Origin: a virus
Virus record (IMG/VR): IMGVR_UViG_3300048033_000777
Span: 1 to 51,365 of that record
Strand: one strand, 5' to 3'
DNA length: 51,365 nucleotides
Shown here one piece after another: positions 9,501-17,575 of the stretch; position 1 is the first letter of the stretch; each line of letters starts with the position of its first letter. Both the position numbers and the translations under genes were made by a program. The notes below the pieces were generated by a model, which saw only the letters and a program-made list of their open reading frames with translations, was not told the origin of the DNA and did not search any database.

Positions 9501-12500
9501 CAATTGAGAATTCATCAACAGTAACACCTTTTCTAAAGCCAAGTTCTGTAGCACCAGTAATACCAATTTCACCTTTAAATGTAATTTTACCCTGTGCTTG
9601 GTCTACAGCAAAGAATTGACCAACACGGAAGAAACCATATTGGTCCGTTGACATCCAGAACACACGCCCTTTACGTCTTTCCCAAACTTGCGAACTTGTT
9701 GCATTTGGCTGATCTGAATAAAATTCTGCTAACGAATTTTCAGGCTCGCCTAAAATAACATTTGGATAGTTACTTTGGTTAAACGAACCTGTACCAATTT
9801 GAGTAAAATCGTGTCCAGTTGCACGACATAACGAAATTTTAACTGTAATTTCTGCTGTACTATCAATTGGTAGACCTGCATAAACAACTCTATCATTTGA
9901 TGTCATTGCTGCTGCTAGTCCAAAAGTTGGTCCAGCATTAATATCAGCTACGGGCATTGGGTCAATATTGATCGATCCTGTATCATCGCCATTATCAGTA
10001 AATCCTACAATTTGATGTGTTGCTCCATTGTAAGTAAATATTTGTCCGCCTGCATAGCCATCTACATCGAGCGGAATAGTAGATACATCATTGATGCCAT
10101 CAGTTACTATATCAAATAAGAATCCCGCATCAGCTGCTGCACTAACTTCAGCTGCCGATCCTGAAGTGTCTTGTGTATAACCATTACCGTTTGTTACTGT
10201 CCAAGCAGTACGAGGTAAAATATATTGTGTAATAATTTCTTTTGCTTTGTCAATTGCTTGTACTGTTTCGCCATCTTGATCACCAGGTAGTTGTAACACT
10301 GTACCAATATAATATTTGTTTGCATTTTGTACAGCACCAGCATTACCGCCATATAGTAAGTCCATTGCAACGCCACGAACAATTAAACCTGTATCTCTAT
10401 AACATTTTCTTTGATCATATGTCAACGAAGGGAATGTAGCATTTATCCATGCTATTACTTCTTCTTGCACAAATCGTAGGTTTCGTGCAATTAAGTTATG
10501 TGCGTTTGGATATAGTGTTGCTACCGGTGGTTGGTTTCCATAAATGTCACGAGTTAGACGAGTTGCAAGTGTTGAGTTAATATCAGGAACATCGTCGCCG
10601 CCTGTAAAGATAGCAAGTGTGGTATCGCCTGCTGCGCTACCATTTCCACCTGATAACCTAGTTGAATCTGTATACAACTCAATAAAATCAAATGGTGTAT
10701 TAAATGTAGTTTGAACCGTAAAATCGCCTAAGTCATCTCCGTAGTTATTAACACCAGAGAACGCAACAGATCTATATGTAATATCATCAGTTTCGTCAAA
10801 GTTAACGGCTGTACTTGGACGCTCAACAATATTTGTCTTATCTCTAATACCGTCAAACGTATGTGTTTCGGAAGGTCTTAATTCAACAAAATCGCCATTA
10901 TTAATAGTACCTTGCAAGGTATTGAAGAAATCGCCATTTTCACCGTTTGTTTGGCCAGTTAACTGTAATACATAAATGTCGTCGTTATATACACCGCCTG
11001 TTGTTGTTTCGTCAGTATTTCTGCTAACAGCACCAATTGTATATCGTTTAACTCCGACATCAACTGGCGATCCATCAATTGTTTGTGTGCCGTGATCAAC
11101 TTGTATAATTGAGTTAGGTAATGGCGGATATTTACAATCTGTAAGTGTTATTGCTCGCTGTCCGTATTCGTTTGAGTTACCTCCGCTAACTGGGTATACA
11201 ATAGATTTACCAGGTAATGTCATGTCTTGAGCGTATACAACTTGATCCGGAATTTCGTTTGGATCAGCGCCTTCAGCAACAAGACCAAAATTACCGTAAC
11301 CGTTAGAACCGTTTAGTGATCTAATCTCTGAACCGTTCTTCGCATAGTACGCTGCCTGACAGTAGTATGTAAACATAGATACCATCTCAGAGAACGCACC
11401 GTTGTTTGTAACAAGTCCATAACCTAAGTCGTTAATTTGTGTAAAGTCGTTACCGAGCATAGAACGGTTACCAGCTGTTTGTAAGTAAACCGTTCTACTA
11501 ATATTACCTCTGTTTTCATCAAATTGCGTTTCATCAAATCCTGCGCCGCTATTTGATGTAGAATCTAAGTATAGTTTACACCAACCGTTACCTTGGCTAT
11601 AATCGGATATTGCGTTTACTTGGAAACGTCTACCTTCTATATAGAAAGGACAAGGTAATTGTGGCTGCCTAATAAATAAACCTTGTCCTTCTTCTGAGCG
11701 TACCCAAATTTCAAAATTACTTATTTTACCACTTACTGGATTACCTTCGCCTGTAGGGTCAATTGTTTCCGGAATGTACACAGGCAAGTTTCCTGTGTAA
11801 GCATCAACAAACATACCTCCACCAAATATTTTCTCGTTGCCCTTAGACTTAGAAAAACTTGAACCAGTTTGAATATATGGAGATTTAGTTAAAATTTGTC
11901 CATCAGGGTCAAGTACAAGTAAAAATCCACCATGTCCTTGTACAGTTAAATTACGCAAAATAGTTGCATCATTCATTAAGAATGCATCCATTTCGTCATT
12001 ACGTTTTGGTGGGTTATAATTAGGATCAAATGCAAATACAACTTTATCTAGTAAGTTAGATACAACAATATTCGAGTTTACTTCACCTGTACCAAATTTA
12101 AAATCAGGTTCGATATAATCGACATCAGTTGGAGTTTGTTCTAGCAATCCTATTGGATATGATCCGTCAAATAGTTGTTCTGCAATATCGGAAATTCTTA
12201 AAATAGCTGCTTTAGTAGCGTTTTCTTGTCCGCCAAAGCCACCATTGTTATACTGCAAAATATAGCTATTATAATACTCACCTTGTACTTCTGTTGAATA
12301 CTGCGATCCGCCTATTAATAAATCTTCACTAAGTGCATCGATAATTAAGCCAACATCGCGTCTACACTTATCAGCGTTGTAGTTTAATACAGTAAGTGCG
12401 CTATCGTCGTTAAATGTTAGGATAGACGGAATTAATCCAGCTACGTTTGAATCAATACTTGACTTCGCTGCAATTAGCCCAGCATCACCTGCTGAAAGTA

Positions 12501-15500
12501 CTGGATAATTTTGTGTGCCAAGATTTAATAAGTTATCGTTGTTTATTTGAGTGAATACAATGTTAATGTATCCAGCTGTTAATGCTACCTCAGTTGATGT
12601 CCCAGGATTGTTTGTTGTATCCTGAGTTTCCTCATTTCCGGTCGTTGGAGTAATTGGAGTTTCTAAGATAATATCTTCAATAATTGATTCTAAATGTGTT
12701 AGTGTCTGTAACGTTTCTTCTCTTGTTGTAATTTCAAGTCTAATAACATCTTGTATATAAAGATCTTTAGCAAACTCAATAGTACCCCAGTTTCCGCCAT
12801 ACAAAAGGTCATGTGTAATTGCATCAACTAAGTTTCTAAAATCACGTAAACGTATGGCATCGTCAAAATATTTTCTAGGTGCTATTGATTTAAGATATGC
12901 TAGACCTTCTTGTGCAATAAATTCTTTATTTGCCTGTAGTTGATCTTTAGCAAAAACTGCATTAGGAGTACTACCTTCAAAATTATTAAATGTTATCGGA
13001 AGTGTTGCACCGGTATCAGTGTCAAGTTCGCCATTTTGAATAATGTTTATAATTTCATCAAAAAGTGGATCTGCCAAATTGCCAACATTAGGATATGTCG
13101 ATACTAGTGCCTTTGCTTGTGTTAATGCACTTGCCCAAATATCTTTTAATTTTTGATCTCTATAAATTGACTTAGATCTTTGGAATTGAAGTCCTCTAGT
13201 TACAGAATGGTATGTAGTTCGTAGAACAATATCATATGTAATACTTGTTAATATATCTTCTAAGTCTGCACTAAATTGATCTTTATCGTACAAAATGTCG
13301 TTTACATTATTGTTGATATAATTGATAATTTCTTCTTGAATAAACTTTTTGTTTTCGTGTAATATAGCTGCTGAGTTTTCATAGCCACCAGCGTTAGTAA
13401 CAGGCAATCCAATATTAATTTCTTTTTCAGGATTACTTAGATAATGATAGCCAAAGTGTCCTTGGAATTCTCCTGTCTGATTATAGAATCTTGCGCCTTT
13501 TTCTGCTACAGTAATACCGTCAAATTCTCTGTCACGATACATATAAGTTTCTGCCCAAGGTGATTGAGAAATACGTCTCTTAGGACGCACAATTACTCGT
13601 CTAAATTCGTCACCTTTAATAGATACGTTTGCTGCAACTTTAATTGGATAGTCTTCTTCGTATTGACCCGATTCAACAAAAATTGTAATTTGTTTTCTAT
13701 TAACAAAGTTTCCGTATTCTAAATCTTCGTTGTTTACAAAGGAAATTGGTTTAAGAAGGTGTACTTCTACTACATCGTTAAGTCCAGTCACATCAGGATT
13801 AAGAGGATCATCAGTTTGGTAATAGTTAACAATTCTACCCTGTGCTCCAGATATCTTACCAACTATTACTTTACCTGGTATAATATCTCTATTGGTTGTT
13901 TTAGCTTGGTCAACACTTGAACCGTTGCCTGGATTCAAGTAAATAAAGTATGTTTTACCATAGTTAAGAACTTGTCCTTCGTCTAGTCCAGCTGTCATAA
14001 TTTCAATTAACAAGTCAAATTTATCACTTACACCTGTTCTTGCACTAGCATCTGCTTGACTACCTACAAAGAATTGTTTTTCATCAGTTTGATAAACTTG
14101 TCCAATAACCCCGCCTGATTCGTATTCTGTTAGCTCTTGTGTATTAACCGGTATGTCTAGTGCTTCGTCTTCAAAAATTTCAAACTCTGTATCAGTTATT
14201 CGTTTGACATAGTAAAAATTATCATTTACTTCGGTCATTCCTACTACATCGGTAATTTTGATAATATTTTTATCTACTAAATCGTGTGGAGCAGTTGTTG
14301 TTATTAAACCAATTTGATTCTGTGTAATACTATCAATTGGAGTTTGATTAAATGGTCTATTTAATAGTGCTGCTGCAACTACATCTTTTGCATGTTCGAT
14401 AGCATCAACAGTTTCGACAACTTGACGAGTAATAGCAATACGTCCACTTGAATTTGCATAATAACGCTCGCCAGCCTTTCTTGTTAACGAGTTTGCGTTG
14501 TTTAGTGTTGCACTAAAACTTTTTGCAATATCAAATGCAATAGCATCAAGAATTAAACGAGTGTCTCTCTCACATGTTTCAATGTTATAATCAAAGTCAG
14601 GATATTTAAATTTAATATACGCACTAACCTCTTTAGTAATAAACTCTCTATTTGATTCAATTACATCTTTTGCAAATGTAAACTGCGGTAAAGGATTATT
14701 AAAGTTTGCTTGCGTAACAATTGAATTTGCAGCGCCTTCATCGATAGTAATTGTTTGGAAATACGGACCTGGCTCAGCTTCTGAAGCACGAATCATTTCT
14801 TCTGCACGACGAGCTGCTGCATTAATAGAAGAATACGCATAGTTAAACGATGTACCTTCTTTGCCTGCTGGTACTCCACGCATTGCATCATCGCCTTGTG
14901 TACTTACAAACAAGTTATCAACTGCTGAATAAGATGTATTATCTACATAATATTTCGTTGCTGCTTGTAATTCTTCGGGAACATTTGTAAGGCCAGCAAG
15001 TTCTCCTGGACTATCATTAAGAATTAATGGTCCAGTCATCGAATCGCCTTGACGTCTTACAGCACTTTTACGAGGTATTGCTTCGTTGGACAAAAAGAAT
15101 CCTTCTAAGGTTTCATCGTATCCTGTATCAACAAATGAATGATTGTCGTCTGATGCAATAATTCCAGTAACATACAGCTTGTTTAATTCAGCATCAGCCT
15201 GGCTTTGTACTTTTGCATCTTCCTTTGTAGCATGAATACTAAGCTGGTCTGGACTTGCGTATCTTATATAGTATACGCCATTTGTAACTATTCCTGTTGG
15301 GTCGTTGTCTTCTGCATTAAATCTATATTCGCTTCCGTTAACTGTTCTATCAAATCCGTGAGAGTTAACAATCATATTACCACTAGCGTAACCATTTACA
15401 ATTAGAGTATACTCATCAGCATTTAACGGCTCGTCTGCCAAACGAATAGGTAAATCGCCTGCAATATATCTGCCGTCAGCATATCCTTTTGTAATAACTA

Positions 15501-15987
15501 GATCGTCAATTGTAATATCCGGTTGATTGTGTACATCGTTAAAAGCACGTACAGCATCGTCACTAATTGATAATGAACCTAATGCAATTGGCGTAATAGC
15601 ATCTGTTCCTCGTCCACGAGCATCTAACGGACCGCCTAGTTTAGGTGATAAATCTTGACTTACTTGTCTAAATGCAGTTCTTAAGATAATTTTATCACGA
15701 CTTGGAGTAAACTCAATCAAAATACTATCTGTGTCACCACCAATAGCTTCGTCACTAGCAAACTCTACTAGATCAAATGCTGTTGCACCATCGTTTACTA
15801 ATGGAATTGTATTTGGCAATAAGTTATCAGGTGTGTCGCCTAGTGTAGTGAAACTAATTTGACCGCCTTCGCCAAATACTGCGTAAATCTCGTTAAAGTT
15901 TTCATTTACTTTACGAAACGATTCACGTATACTATCACCAGTGCCGTCATTACCCTCAACACCAATATCAATTTCTTGTTTAGCCAT
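6529..15987 (-). CDS. Giant tail fibre protein (3152 aa) with C-terminal peptidase G2-like domain
   Basis: This is the largest gene of the window. Residues 8-30 carry the NDGTGD fibre module. The body is beta-rich with several repeated phage-type segments: three or more copies of a helix-rich unit containing RDxxLIxDAIxxDLLYGGN-like sequence, and long Ser/Thr/Asn shaft regions. The last 130 or so residues (YADLAENY, then PGTVLVLGG, then RVIGVVTTNPAHLMN) match the peptidase G2 / intramolecular chaperone family that trimerises and may cleave itself from fibre proteins. It probably forms a host-recognition fibre or spike. A GGAG ribosome binding site precedes the ATG. Length is unusual even for marine T4-like phages. 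Confidence 0.85.
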   Translation of the reverse strand: MAKQEIDIGVEGNDGTGDSIRESFRKVNENFNEIYAVFGEGGQISFTTLGDTPDNLLPNTIPLVNDGATAFDLVEFASDEAIGGDTDSILIEFTPSRDKIILRTAFRQVSQDLSPKLGGPLDARGRGTDAITPIALGSLSISDDAVRAFNDVHNQPDITIDDLVITKGYADGRYIAGDLPIRLADEPLNADEYTLIVNGYASGNMIVNSHGFDRTVNGSEYRFNAEDNDPTGIVTNGVYYIRYASPDQLSIHATKEDAKVQSQADAELNKLYVTGIIASDDNHSFVDTGYDETLEGFFLSNEAIPRKSAVRRQGDSMTGPLILNDSPGELAGLTNVPEELQAATKYYVDNTSYSAVDNLFVSTQGDDAMRGVPAGKEGTSFNYAYSSINAAARRAEEMIRASEAEPGPYFQTITIDEGAANSIVTQANFNNPLPQFTFAKDVIESNREFITKEVSAYIKFKYPDFDYNIETCERDTRLILDAIAFDIAKSFSATLNNANSLTRKAGERYYANSSGRIAITRQVVETVDAIEHAKDVVAAALLNRPFNQTPIDSITQNQIGLITTTAPHDLVDKNIIKITDVVGMTEVNDNFYYVKRITDTEFEIFEDEALDIPVNTQELTEYESGGVIGQVYQTDEKQFFVGSQADASARTGVSDKFDLLIEIMTAGLDEGQVLNYGKTYFIYLNPGNGSSVDQAKTTNRDIIPGKVIVGKISGAQGRIVNYYQTDDPLNPDVTGLNDVVEVHLLKPISFVNNEDLEYGNFVNRKQITIFVESGQYEEDYPIKVAANVSIKGDEFRRVIVRPKRRISQSPWAETYMYRDREFDGITVAEKGARFYNQTGEFQGHFGYHYLSNPEKEINIGLPVTNAGGYENSAAILHENKKFIQEEIINYINNNVNDILYDKDQFSADLEDILTSITYDIVLRTTYHSVTRGLQFQRSKSIYRDQKLKDIWASALTQAKALVSTYPNVGNLADPLFDEIINIIQNGELDTDTGATLPITFNNFEGSTPNAVFAKDQLQANKEFIAQEGLAYLKSIAPRKYFDDAIRLRDFRNLVDAITHDLLYGGNWGTIEFAKDLYIQDVIRLEITTREETLQTLTHLESIIEDIILETPITPTTGNEETQDTTNNPGTSTEVALTAGYINIVFTQINNDNLLNLGTQNYPVLSAGDAGLIAAKSSIDSNVAGLIPSILTFNDDSALTVLNYNADKCRRDVGLIIDALSEDLLIGGSQYSTEVQGEYYNSYILQYNNGGFGGQENATKAAILRISDIAEQLFDGSYPIGLLEQTPTDVDYIEPDFKFGTGEVNSNIVVSNLLDKVVFAFDPNYNPPKRNDEMDAFLMNDATILRNLTVQGHGGFLLVLDPDGQILTKSPYIQTGSSFSKSKGNEKIFGGGMFVDAYTGNLPVYIPETIDPTGEGNPVSGKISNFEIWVRSEEGQGLFIRQPQLPCPFYIEGRRFQVNAISDYSQGNGWCKLYLDSTSNSGAGFDETQFDENRGNISRTVYLQTAGNRSMLGNDFTQINDLGYGLVTNNGAFSEMVSMFTYYCQAAYYAKNGSEIRSLNGSNGYGNFGLVAEGADPNEIPDQVVYAQDMTLPGKSIVYPVSGGNSNEYGQRAITLTDCKYPPLPNSIIQVDHGTQTIDGSPVDVGVKRYTIGAVSRNTDETTTGGVYNDDIYVLQLTGQTNGENGDFFNTLQGTINNGDFVELRPSETHTFDGIRDKTNIVERPSTAVNFDETDDITYRSVAFSGVNNYGDDLGDFTVQTTFNTPFDFIELYTDSTRLSGGNGSAAGDTTLAIFTGGDDVPDINSTLATRLTRDIYGNQPPVATLYPNAHNLIARNLRFVQEEVIAWINATFPSLTYDQRKCYRDTGLIVRGVAMDLLYGGNAGAVQNANKYYIGTVLQLPGDQDGETVQAIDKAKEIITQYILPRTAWTVTNGNGYTQDTSGSAAEVSAAADAGFLFDIVTDGINDVSTIPLDVDGYAGGQIFTYNGATHQIVGFTDNGDDTGSINIDPMPVADINAGPTFGLAAAMTSNDRVVYAGLPIDSTAEITVKISLCRATGHDFTQIGTGSFNQSNYPNVILGEPENSLAEFYSDQPNATSSQVWERRKGRVFWMSTDQYGFFRVGQFFAVDQAQGKITFKGEIGITGATELGFRKGVTVDEFSIDDTMVDESDNAIPVESAIVKYINRRLGRDKDDNEVLSSDRIGPTFLPLSGSAEMEADLQMGSFKIENLATPTSNSDAATKSYVDLQLLANDSIDSLRESTKNDVDEGDFLVYTGLRKALISVPDGGIFEVSDIISDGTGTKTATIRDIVQTTDAIVGENEPGNAIWIITYALAIGSGDFNLENIEGTGLKSSVSAQILRGPFDEIANARNTAGSDIEFSITRTPAVLDDLLSGPIAEFDIQISEDVILNANISPSAGIAQSKLLMERAGTLDSSVGLYGSGDDVGQASRGLSVFDSSNFTEELQLTLSGNLTATAGDYIYQGSNVGEVVNNVTNSVLVVIRTSDNWISNSDVIEKTNFDTNGQESAKTAVTGVTVTNVKASGYIGLAPRSINLDRLSPISTDVVLGRSKLGAGDVDEISFETVTKEGFAITDADVRDSTIVGLSGQKLNFTTFVDAIDGEVVSQGNTQGTVQGTVYQANSIYVIDVINTITNNAATFINGSVTGSQSGAIGTVNEVNTNVNLSGSVVVKQEEGIYGTVPVSIGSAGNSVARRNENGSLQATSLIIGSSSTNEVMVESGGSLVIKTPTQGTILSSAGQTKPTLASGGNISVGDIGSAATAASAFQENSIWGVEGAAIPADIEISALASRWIYSSFIEAPGEKDDTSTGISIGAGTGFDSAGANAIVLVTNGSERIVVAANSTTINGSLTVTSGAINTNNSVNITAGGNLDIKKDNGSDQAFLIDGTTGNTTISGTLGVTSTITTNADLAVGTSASIAGGYGNTGVSISSGGNISTNGNIQVDGNLEVDGNVDLGNANSDTVTFTGRVDSNIEPDSTANNRNLGNSSRQWNTVYATTFSGTATTAKYADLAENYLGDNDYDPGTVLVLGGEHEVTMCTSKSDTRVIGVVTTNPAHLMNSELKGEHVVAVALTGRVPCKVIGQVAKGDMLVTSAVPGYAIVNNTPGVGQVIGKAVGTKDDEYHGVVEVLVGKS

Positions 15988-16008
15988 TTTAAATTTGCTC
16001 CAGTTATA

Positions 16009-16359
16009 TTATAATGGAATAGTATCCATATTAAAGTTTATGCTAACGCCGCAGCCGCATGCTGACTGCGCATTAGGATTTCGTATTTCAAAATTTGAAC
16101 CTACTAAACTTTTTACATAGTCTATTTCAGTTCCAATTAAAAACATAACAGAATGCTTGTTAATTACAAAGTTACCTCGATCACAAGCGACTATTTCATC
16201 GCCTTCTTCTAGATCTTCTACTTGTGCTGTGCCCCAATCATATTCAAATCCGGCGCAGCCGCCGCCTTTAATGTTTAATGTGATAGCATAACAATCATTT
16301 TCCTCACATAATGTGCTGATTTGATGGTTAGCTGCTGGAGTTACTGTACAAATAGTCAT
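16009..16359 (-). CDS. IscA/HesB-like iron-sulfur cluster carrier
   Basis: A 116-residue protein, the usual size for A-type Fe-S carriers. The three conserved cysteines are visible: C35 in GGGCAGFEY, and C101 and C103 in the C-terminal ACGCGVSINF. Members bind a 2Fe-2S or 4Fe-4S cluster and hand it to client proteins. Phage copies are known in marine T4-like phages. Here a radical SAM protein lies 2.3 kb away and could be a client, which is inference. The start has AAGGA nine bases upstream and a late promoter at 16381-16388. Confidence 0.9.
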   Translation of the reverse strand: MTICTVTPAANHQISTLCEENDCYAITLNIKGGGCAGFEYDWGTAQVEDLEEGDEIVACDRGNFVINKHSVMFLIGTEIDYVKSLVGSNFEIRNPNAQSACGCGVSINFNMDTIPL

Positions 16360-16380
16360 GTTTTTTTAATTCCTTACTGT

Positions 16381-16388
16381 TATTTATC
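16381..16388 (-). promoter_or_regulatory. T4-type late promoter GATAAATA
   Basis: The minus strand reads GCGATAAATAAC, 21 bases upstream of the IscA-like start. It diverges from the plus-strand late element at 16409-16416, so this 60-base gap is a divergent late promoter region. Confidence 0.7.
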
Positions 16389-16408
16389 GCATGTTTTTAT
16401 AATCTTAA

Positions 16409-16416
16409 TGTAAATA
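16409..16416 (+). promoter_or_regulatory. Late promoter-like TGTAAATA, leaderless type
   Basis: TAAATA ends five bases before the ATG at 16422. T4 late transcription starts about six bases after this element, so the transcript should begin at or next to the A of ATG. No Shine-Dalgarno is present. Confidence 0.5.
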
Positions 16417-16421
16417 TAGTT

Positions 16422-16709
16422 ATGTTTATAAAAGAATATAAAAGGCAAACGCGGCACGTTCGTAAATCAAAAACCGGCAAGGAACATGCTTATACACGCG
16501 AGCAAACTATATGTTTGTTTAGATGTGATAATTGTAATGCAGAGTTCGAACGTACTAGAGGAAGCATGGATCCAAAAAGATTAAGTAATTCCTACTTTCA
16601 CGTATGTGAGACCTGCGATAGTAAGAAATTTGCTCAAAAGAAAGGCGTAGAACAAAAGCAAAAATGGAATATGAGTGCTTCTAGCTCTACGCCAATTGGT
16701 AGGTTATAA
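16422..16709 (+). CDS. Zinc-ribbon-like small protein
   Basis: A 95-residue basic protein with two CxxC pairs, CDNC near residues 35-38 and CETC near residues 62-65. This spacing suits a zinc ribbon. Basic N- and C-terminal tails suggest nucleic acid binding. It may act on DNA or RNA but no specific function can be assigned. It is one of only four plus-strand genes in the window and has no ribosome binding site. Its ATG lies five bases after a late-type TAAATA. It converges on the 24-residue gene at 16711. Confidence 0.75.
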   Translation: MFIKEYKRQTRHVRKSKTGKEHAYTREQTICLFRCDNCNAEFERTRGSMDPKRLSNSYFHVCETCDSKKFAQKKGVEQKQKWNMSASSSTPIGRL

Positions 16710-16710
16710 A

Positions 16711-16785
16711 TTATTTGCCTTTAGAACCAAACTTAGTTGATGCTTTTAGGTTGTCTTTTTTCTTTTGAGTCCATGATTTAGCCAT
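16711..16785 (-). CDS. Tiny basic protein (24 aa)
   Basis: The frame reads MAKSWTQKKKDNLKASTKFG and ends SKGK. It is strongly basic (eight Lys), without hydrophobic stretches. The ribosome binding site is probably AAGAAAGAAA, located inside the 3' end of the gene at 16787-16954, whose stop is two bases away from this ATG. The tight packing with that gene supports a coupled pair. Function is unknown. The short length makes the call tentative. Confidence 0.5.
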   Translation of the reverse strand: MAKSWTQKKKDNLKASTKFGSKGK

Positions 16786-16786
16786 A

Positions 16787-16954
16787 TTATTTTTCTTTCT
16801 TAAATAGTGTCCAAGCACCGTATGCAATTGCACCGTATGCTACTAAACTTGCAATTGGTTTAAAGATTAGAAACGCAACACCTGCACCAATTAGTACAGC
16901 ACCGTCAAGTGTAGTGCGTTCTTTTAAACGAGAATTAATCCATTTACGTATCAT
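16787..16954 (-). CDS. Small membrane protein (55 aa)
   Basis: The frame starts MIRKWINSRLKERTTLDGAV and then has two hydrophobic stretches (about residues 17-30 and 33-48) before a basic tail KKEK, consistent with one or two inner-membrane helices. An excellent ribosome binding site (AAAGGAGACAG) precedes the ATG. I recall similar short proteins in T4-like cyanophages. Function unknown. It is adjacent to the 24-residue gene and transcribed away from the plus-strand gene at 16994. Confidence 0.7.
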   Translation of the reverse strand: MIRKWINSRLKERTTLDGAVLIGAGVAFLIFKPIASLVAYGAIAYGAWTLFKKEK

Positions 16955-16980
16955 AACTGTCTCCTTTGATATATTATTTA

Positions 16981-16988
16981 TTTAAATA
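16981..16988 (+). promoter_or_regulatory. Late promoter-like TTTAAATA, leaderless type
   Basis: TAAATA ends exactly five bases before the ATG at 16994 and there is no Shine-Dalgarno. This is the same geometry as at 16409, 26275 and 48834. Confidence 0.5.
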
Positions 16989-16993
16989 TAAGC

Positions 16994-17575
16994 ATGGCAA
17001 TACATACTTATCCAATGTTTATTACTCCTTTGTGGATTGATGATTTTGATGCTCATTTAGAATGTCAACAATCGTATATAGATTATATTGAAGATACAAA
17101 TAGAGAAGACCACAATTCTTCTTTTATAACTTCTGGAGAGTTACATAACAATACTATATTTGAACCTTTAGTACAGTATCTAACTCATATTTCAAAAGAA
17201 CTAGTAAACATATGGGAACTTGAAACTAATATGACACAAATTGGTATACAACAAATGTGGGGAAGTTGTGCAAGTCCGGGTGGTCTACTGATGCCAATAA
17301 TGGTTCCAAATGCATTTGTAACAGGAACATACTTTGTTAAAACACCGCCTGAATCAGGAACATTGCTTATTGATAATCCAAATACTAATTTAGATTTTTA
17401 CGCTAATATGCACCGAAGAGACACAAATGAGTTTAATGTTGACAAGTATGAAACTGTTATGCCAGAAGGATCAATAGCATTATATCCGGGTAATTTGAGA
17501 AGTATTGTTACAACGAATAATAATCCTACAGAAAACAGATATGTAATTCACTTTAGTTTAGCACTAGTAAGTTGA
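16994..17575 (+). CDS. 2OG-Fe(II) oxygenase-like protein lacking metal ligands
   Basis: A 193-residue protein with the layout of the phage oxygenase family (compare 49961-50503): a MWG segment, then a glycine-rich turn, VTGTYFVKTPPESGTLLIDNP, and a C-terminal PEGSIALYPGNLRS followed by ENRYVIHF. In active relatives the first region has H-x-H or H-x-D before GxYY, and the second has a His after the P-G-x-L turn. Here these positions read LLMPIMVPNAF and NLRSIV, so no Fe ligand triad is visible. It may be a non-catalytic relative or partner. It overlaps the opposing gene at 17548 by 28 bases. Confidence 0.65.
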   Translation: MAIHTYPMFITPLWIDDFDAHLECQQSYIDYIEDTNREDHNSSFITSGELHNNTIFEPLVQYLTHISKELVNIWELETNMTQIGIQQMWGSCASPGGLLMPIMVPNAFVTGTYFVKTPPESGTLLIDNPNTNLDFYANMHRRDTNEFNVDKYETVMPEGSIALYPGNLRSIVTTNNNPTENRYVIHFSLALVS

